Assembly (NCBI GenBank): GCA_003586115.2
Contig: QVOM02000116.1
Location: 35,181,946 to 35,245,945, forward strand
Origin: Salvator merianae
Lineage: Eukaryota > Chordata > Lepidosauria > Squamata > Teiidae
DNA length: 64,000 nucleotides
Direction of reading: 5' to 3'
The notes under the pieces are model-generated. The model ran no database searches. It had not been told where the DNA came from and saw only the letters and a program-made list of their open reading frames with translations. Both the position numbers and the translations under genes were made by a program. Positions 59,425-64,000 of the stretch are shown piece after piece. How positions within the stretch are numbered: the stretch's first letter is position 1; every line of letters starts with the position of its first letter.

Positions 59425-59600
59425 CGCAAACAACCAAGAACATTGGACTGGACGCACGGCCCATCTGGTTGAACAGCAATCTGTTCACACAGTGGCCAGC
59501 CAACTGCACAAGGAAGCCAGAGGCAGGACACAAGCTCACAGCTTGCTCTGCTCACAGACTTCCAGCAACTGCTTTTCAGAGGCTTGGGTGTGGTTTGTGG
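59425..59600 (+). mobile_element. CR1/L3-like LINE fragment
   Basis: ACTGGACGCACGGCCCATCT, TCTGTTCACACAGTGGCCAG, then GAAGCCAGAGGCAGGACACA match the order of the 6294 copy. Confidence 0.55.
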
Positions 59601-60237
59601 AGATTCTTACAAGATAGATAGAAAGGCCCAAAGAGCAACAAGTCCTTAGGCCTGAGGCTTTCCCTCTCTGAAGTGTACATGGATTAGGTCATGATGTACT
59701 TTAACAGACATATGTAATACATACATTTTTCATCCCATTATTAGTTTTTAATTGTATTAGTATGATATAAAATGATTGGAACATGATCATAAGCATGGAG
59801 AATCTTACTGATCTTATGGAATCAAACCTAAGAGAGCAAAGGAAGGCTTCCAACTATAGCCTCCTTCGCTCACCGCCCTTGCAAAAGTCACCTCTGAATT
59901 GGTATACATGTGATATATAGTGTATGTATGCTACGGGAAATAACTTCTTTGTCTGCATCTTGATTTATGTTAAGAAGTCTGTGTATATGTTCACATTTTA
60001 TGAGAAGTTCTCTGGACATGTATCTCAAGTGTTCTCACAAATGGGATTTTTAAGAATTGAAGGTTCAGTTTTATGCACAACTGACTACTGATCCTCAGGG
60101 AAGTGGGTAATAGTACGTTTGTTACCATACCCAAAGGAGCAATGGAAACTATTTCTTTACAGTGAAAAATCAGCAGTGGGAATTAGATGCAAATAGCACA
60201 ACAAAGTCAAGCAGTGAGAAAATTTTTTACAGACACA

Positions 60238-60695
60238 GGGCCTTTTTGCACTTTCCACCTTGGAATGTTTGGATTCAAACATTCCAAGGTGGAACAGTCC
60301 CTGCAGTCTGGTGGCCATCCACACTGTGAGAGCTGGAACAACCTGGAAATGGGCTTTCAGCATTCGCAGTGCAAATACTTGGCCACTCACCATGACCGCG
60401 GCTGTAGAAACGTCTGACTGCTGCCATGGTAACTGGGGACAGAGCACATGATTATGCAGCCACAATCACACCATGCTGCAACCTGCAGTGTTCACACCAG
60501 GAAGTAAGTATTAATGCTGTGTACCAGAAGCAGTCCAGCTGCTCCCAGTACAGCTGTGGACTTCAATTTTGTTGCCCACAGTTAGTCGGGATCAGTGGCT
60601 GCAGACGCTCCTGATCACTCAGGTCTCTGCAAAATGCAGATGCACTGTGCTAGTGAGCATCCGATCACTCACCAGTACTGAAGTGTGAAAGGCCC
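60238..60695 (+). mobile_element. Family A DNA element, copy near 60 kb
   Basis: The ends GGGCCTTTTTGCACTTTCC and (complement) GGGCCTTTCACACTTCAG pair. The body closely follows the 512 copy (CCACCTTGGAATGTTTG, GAACAACCTGGAAAT, TGCCATGGTAACTGGGGAC). It has an extra local inverted repeat, TGGAATGTTTGGATTCAAAC followed by ATTCCA. Flanks are ACA/AAA. Confidence 0.75.
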
Positions 60696-62194
60696 AAAGA
60701 TTCAGAAAGTTAACCTAGCTTAGAAACGGAAGGAGAAAGGTTTCCTATGAGAGGGTGAATCGAGATTTAACAGCCCGTCAGAGAATATTACTGGGCAGAA
60801 CTGGGAAGATGGAGCTCTGAGGCTTAAGGACAAGTTCTGAGCTCTTTAGTACTCAGGGAAGGGTGGCTCAGAGAGCTAATATTCCTCTCCTGGGATGAAC
60901 TGAACCCCCATGATTAGTGAAATCAATTCTAATTGCTTCCCTTTGATTATTGAAATAATGATTTTGCCACAATTTGGAACTTCCCTACACCACAAATCCC
61001 ATTTGTTACTTAAAGGAAGAAGTTCAATTTTCCCCAAGAGTCTAAAAAGAGGCTGAGAGAGAGGGGAAGGGGCAACTTCTGTTCCTGGGACATGCTCCAA
61101 CCACAGCGATGGTTCAGGGTTCTAAGCACATGCGCACTCAGCTCTCATATAAGAAGATCTGTTTGGCTCAGATTTAGCAGGGGAAGTTGCTTTGACTGTA
61201 AAAGTTCCAGTGCTCTGATAACTTCTCACCAGAGGAATGGGAGTTAGCAGGGTCATCCCAGCTAAAGATACCAACAAGCACAAAGAAGAGGGTCCGAAAC
61301 AGGGATAGGCTGCTAAAAATAGCCTATCAAACACAAGCCAAGTAGTTCATTATCATTACCCTATTAAAGCACCTGAAGTCCAGCTGACCATAGCCTTTGC
61401 AAATGCCATGGAAGTAGAAAGATGGCATGGATCTGTCCTTGCCCCAGGTAGTGATTTCAGCAAGGAGGTTCAGCCCTTAACAAAGTAGACACCCAAGAAC
61501 ACACAGAGTTCAGCTTTCTGGTGTAACAGCGATTCAGCCTGTAAATCCCCTTGATGCTACACATACATATCATCTAGTCCTTTGGTGTAGCGCTCACAGC
61601 ACACTTACCCACTGGTCTTCTAGTGCAGAGAATACAAATTTCCTACTCTTATACCCCAAAACGTGTGCTGAAGACACGCTCTGTCAGATATTGCAAGAAG
61701 ATGTTCCCTAACAAAAGATTCATCTACAGTCAAGATTATCCCAGGATGATAAATAATAGGTGGTAATTATATGTAATTGGTCCAGTGATGCCCTCTTTGC
61801 CCCTAAATGCCACATTCCATTACCCACTGGCAAAATATTTACTTGTTTACATGGAGTCTTCATGTCCTGAAACTGATGTGATCATGCTGGTTTGTGGCAC
61901 AACTAGCAAAACAAGCTAACTTTTGGAGGGAGCCAGAGGCAAGCACAGATTCTTGGAGAGACTATGGAAGGGGGAGGGGTTGATGGTCAACTCAAGTTAT
62001 TTCATTGTTCCCTAGCAAAAAGCCAATTTTGCCCAATGGCACATCACTTCTGTAATTAAAGACTCTGGAGCGTGTGTAGAGTTTTAGTTGCTAATGTGAA
62101 TTTATTAACTTGCTTTATTTGAAAGTACAGTAAAGGAACTCACATCTTCCTGCTCTTTGGTGCATTCACGCCAAAGTATTTTTATCCATTTTAA

Positions 62195-62600
62195 ATAAAA
62201 AAAGATTTCACAAAATTGCCTCTTGTAGCCCCTCATCAGATGCGAGGAGCAGTTCTGGACTTACCTTTAAGTCTGCTGACTCATTTTGTTATAATCTTGC
62301 TTGTGCTACCAGAAGCCAGCCAAGTACTTGCTTGCCTCCTTTTGTTGCTCTTTGCATGCTTGGCTGACTTCTGGTAGCATGAAGCGAGATTATAACAAAA
62401 GGGGCCAATGGACACAGAAGATAAGCATTGCTATTATGGGAAACTTGGCATCATTGGCAGATTTCCCATAATAGCAATATTTTGGGTTATTGCCTCACTA
62501 ACCTGGGACTATATTGAGAATGCCGCAATTATGTGTGGCATTCCCAGGATAATCCCAGGAAAATGGCAGGTTTTAGCCTGAATCTGGAGTCACCCTGAGT
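62195..62600. mobile_element. Family D DNA element, 5' end lost
   Basis: GCCCCTCATCAGATGCGAGG, CTTTTGTTGCTCTTTGCATG, GCTATTATGGGAAACTTGGC and an ending CTGAATCTGGAGTCACCC match the 24480 copy. An internal inverted pair around GCCAGCCAAGTACTTG is present. Confidence 0.65.
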
Positions 62601-62859
62601 GTTCTTTATTGCCATCCACACATGTAGATATAGTGCACACCAAGTGCAGAGTATCTGGTTCACTCTGCTCTTGTCTTGCAAGTGGAGGCTGGTCAGGATA
62701 GTGTGTCCCATCCCCACTCACTGGTCCCAGCTCCTCCTCCTATTGTGAGCTGATAGGTAATTGCATGGGTTAATCATTGTGCTGCTGCCTAATAGGTTTT
62801 TGTCATCTTTCTTGCTTTTGGGGGGTTTGAGGAGAGACAGAAAAGCATGTGAAGAAGAG

Positions 62860-63400
62860 TGGGTACCTGCCCCACTGCTGGCTGGCAGGTGAGTGGGTGC
62901 TGGTCACTGCTACCATCAGGCAAGTAGGTGCTGGGCCCTACCAGTGGTGGGTGAATGCATTCAAGTGGGCAAGTGTGTCCTGGTAAGCAAATGACCACAC
63001 CACCCCTGCTGCCAGCATGTGAATGGGTGCCAGCCCATGCTGCAAGCAGGCATCTGGACACTGGCAGGTGAGTGGGGATTGGGCCCACTGCCAGCAGGCA
63101 AATGTGTACTTGAGTGGGTGGCGTATGGGCTCCAGGTCTGCTGCCAGTGGGCAAGCTGGGGACTGAGAAGTTAGTGGGTACCAACACTACCAGCGGTGGG
63201 CAAGTGTGGGACTGGCAGGTAAATGGGATACAGCTCCTACTACTAGTAGGTGAAAGGGTACCAGTCTCTGCTGCTTGTAGGCAAGTGGGCATAAGCAAGC
63301 CAGTGAGTGCTTTCCCTCACCACCAGGAGGCAGGTGGGCACTGGTGGGTGAGTAGGCACTGGCCCTGCCGGCATTAGGCAAGAAAGCTGGAAGAGGGCTT
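62860..63400. repeat. Degenerate GC-rich minisatellite
   Basis: Many imperfect units of roughly 35-45 bp are built from GGCAAGTGGGTGCTGG-like and CACTGCCAGCAGG-like blocks (for example GCAGGTGAGTGGGTGCTGGT and GGCAGGTGAGTGGGGATTGG). Variation is high, so period and copy number are estimates. The 169-codon minus-strand ORF, with repeated CxLP-type phrases, is translation of the repeat and I do not call it a gene. Confidence 0.7.
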
Positions 63401-64000
63401 AAGCCTCCACCAGGTCCTTACACACTTAGTACTAAGCACCCTCTCAGGTCTTCAGCCCAATTTTCCTCTTCCAATTTGTCTTTCTTAACTGTCCTCCTGC
63501 ACAAAGAAAAAGGTTCCAAAGGGCTTAAGAGTTTCCTGGGTAGTGATGGTGAAAAACTGACTTAGGCTAAGGATGAATATTCCTCTGTCCTTCACTCCCC
63601 CTTTCTCCTAACTCTTTCCATCACATTAATTGCATATTCTGCCTCAACTCATTTCAGGTAGCCAAGCCTATATTGCTTCCCACAGCAACTTGAATGGCCA
63701 TCCCCTTTTGTCAGTCGCCAGCTTTGATTTTTGTTCTTTGTTTTCACTCAAGGCCCAGCCTCCTAAAATGAGCAACAAACCAAAAACTTTAACCTGCCTT
63801 TGGAGGGTTTTGTTTTGTTTTAAAGGATATCCAATTGGCTTTTATCCATTTTTTGTTAAAAAAATCTATTTTTGAGTTTGATGCTGCAGACAGAAGATAA
63901 ACTATCATGTTCCCAATGTGTTCTCTTCACTTCAGAGGTTGACTGACAATGGATTAAAATGGAGTTAGTACCCACACCATGCCTCACTTTGGAGCAGGAA

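Larger units (their letters stand above)
55340..64000. other. Intergenic region upstream of the coiled-coil gene
   Basis: 8.7 kb without an exon I can support on either strand. It contains a family B MITE (57936-58114), a SINE (58350-58480), a CR1 fragment (59425-59600), a family A copy (60238-60695), a family D copy (62195-62600) and a degenerate minisatellite (about 62860-63400). 55.5-57.9 kb and 60.7-62.1 kb have no recognised repeat or gene. Confidence 0.55.

Noticed and set aside
62789..63298. 169-codon minus-strand ORF rich in Pro, Thr and Cys.
   Set aside because: It is translation of a tandem repeat, and repeat unit structure rather than codon structure explains the open frame.
1..64000. 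Bacterial or viral systems (operons, CRISPR, phage, integrated retroviral genes).
   Set aside because: No dense ORFs, direct-repeat spacer arrays, gag/pol/env-like reading frames or long terminal repeats were seen. Codon-dense regions are limited to the exons listed and dead LINE fragments.

Overview
This window is eukaryotic nuclear DNA from a vertebrate, and the repeats point to a squamate reptile (lizard or snake). Coding sequence is sparse and occurs as short exons with GT/AG boundaries. The rest is AT-rich intron or intergenic DNA. It holds two 5'-truncated BovB (RTE) LINE copies, tRNA-headed SINEs ending in the BovB-like ACCCAACAACAAC tail, L2-like and CR1/L3-like LINE 3' ends, hAT and Tc1/mariner-type elements, and many short palindromic DNA elements. 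I see no bacterial-type genes, operons, CRISPR arrays, rRNA or convincing tRNA genes.

One gene can be built. It lies on the minus strand from about 55.3 kb (5' end) down to 5.4 kb, and its 3' end is not identified. I find 13 well-supported exons and one possible 17-nt microexon. With the microexon included, every splice phase agrees and the model is 1570 nt long: 523 codons plus one base, open throughout, starting at the ATG at 55315. The product is a hydrophilic, mostly alpha-helical coiled-coil protein. Residues 80-239 (exons 3-6) resemble what I remember of vertebrate C10orf67 (DUF4709), and the name rests on that memory alone. Exon 11 encodes an Ala/Lys/Glu-rich low-complexity block. A near-perfect RFX X-box sits 11 bp upstream of the first ATG, which suggests ciliary or sperm-flagellar expression.

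Layout: 0-5.4 kb has no confident exon and holds old repeats. 5.4-14 kb holds exons 14 to 11 among hAT-type elements, including a very fresh foldback MITE nested in an older palindrome. 14-24 kb is a large repeat-filled intron with two BovB copies, a TAT-flanked foldback and an hAT-like element. 24-34 kb holds exons 10 to 7, with a Tc1/mariner-like MITE splitting a SINE. 34-43 kb is a 9.8-kb intron with L2 LINE ends and two foldback MITEs. 43-49 kb holds exons 6 to 3 plus a 61-bp tandem array. 49-55 kb holds a CR1 fragment, several elements sharing GGGCC...CAC termini, the putative microexon and exon 1. 55.3-64 kb is the upstream intergenic region with more repeats and a degenerate minisatellite near 63 kb.

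The most useful observations are the phase-consistent gene model with its microexon and X-box, a set of unlike MITEs that all begin with GG and have 3-bp target duplications of varied sequence, and several datable nested insertions. Family names for repeats come from memory and were not checked against a database.
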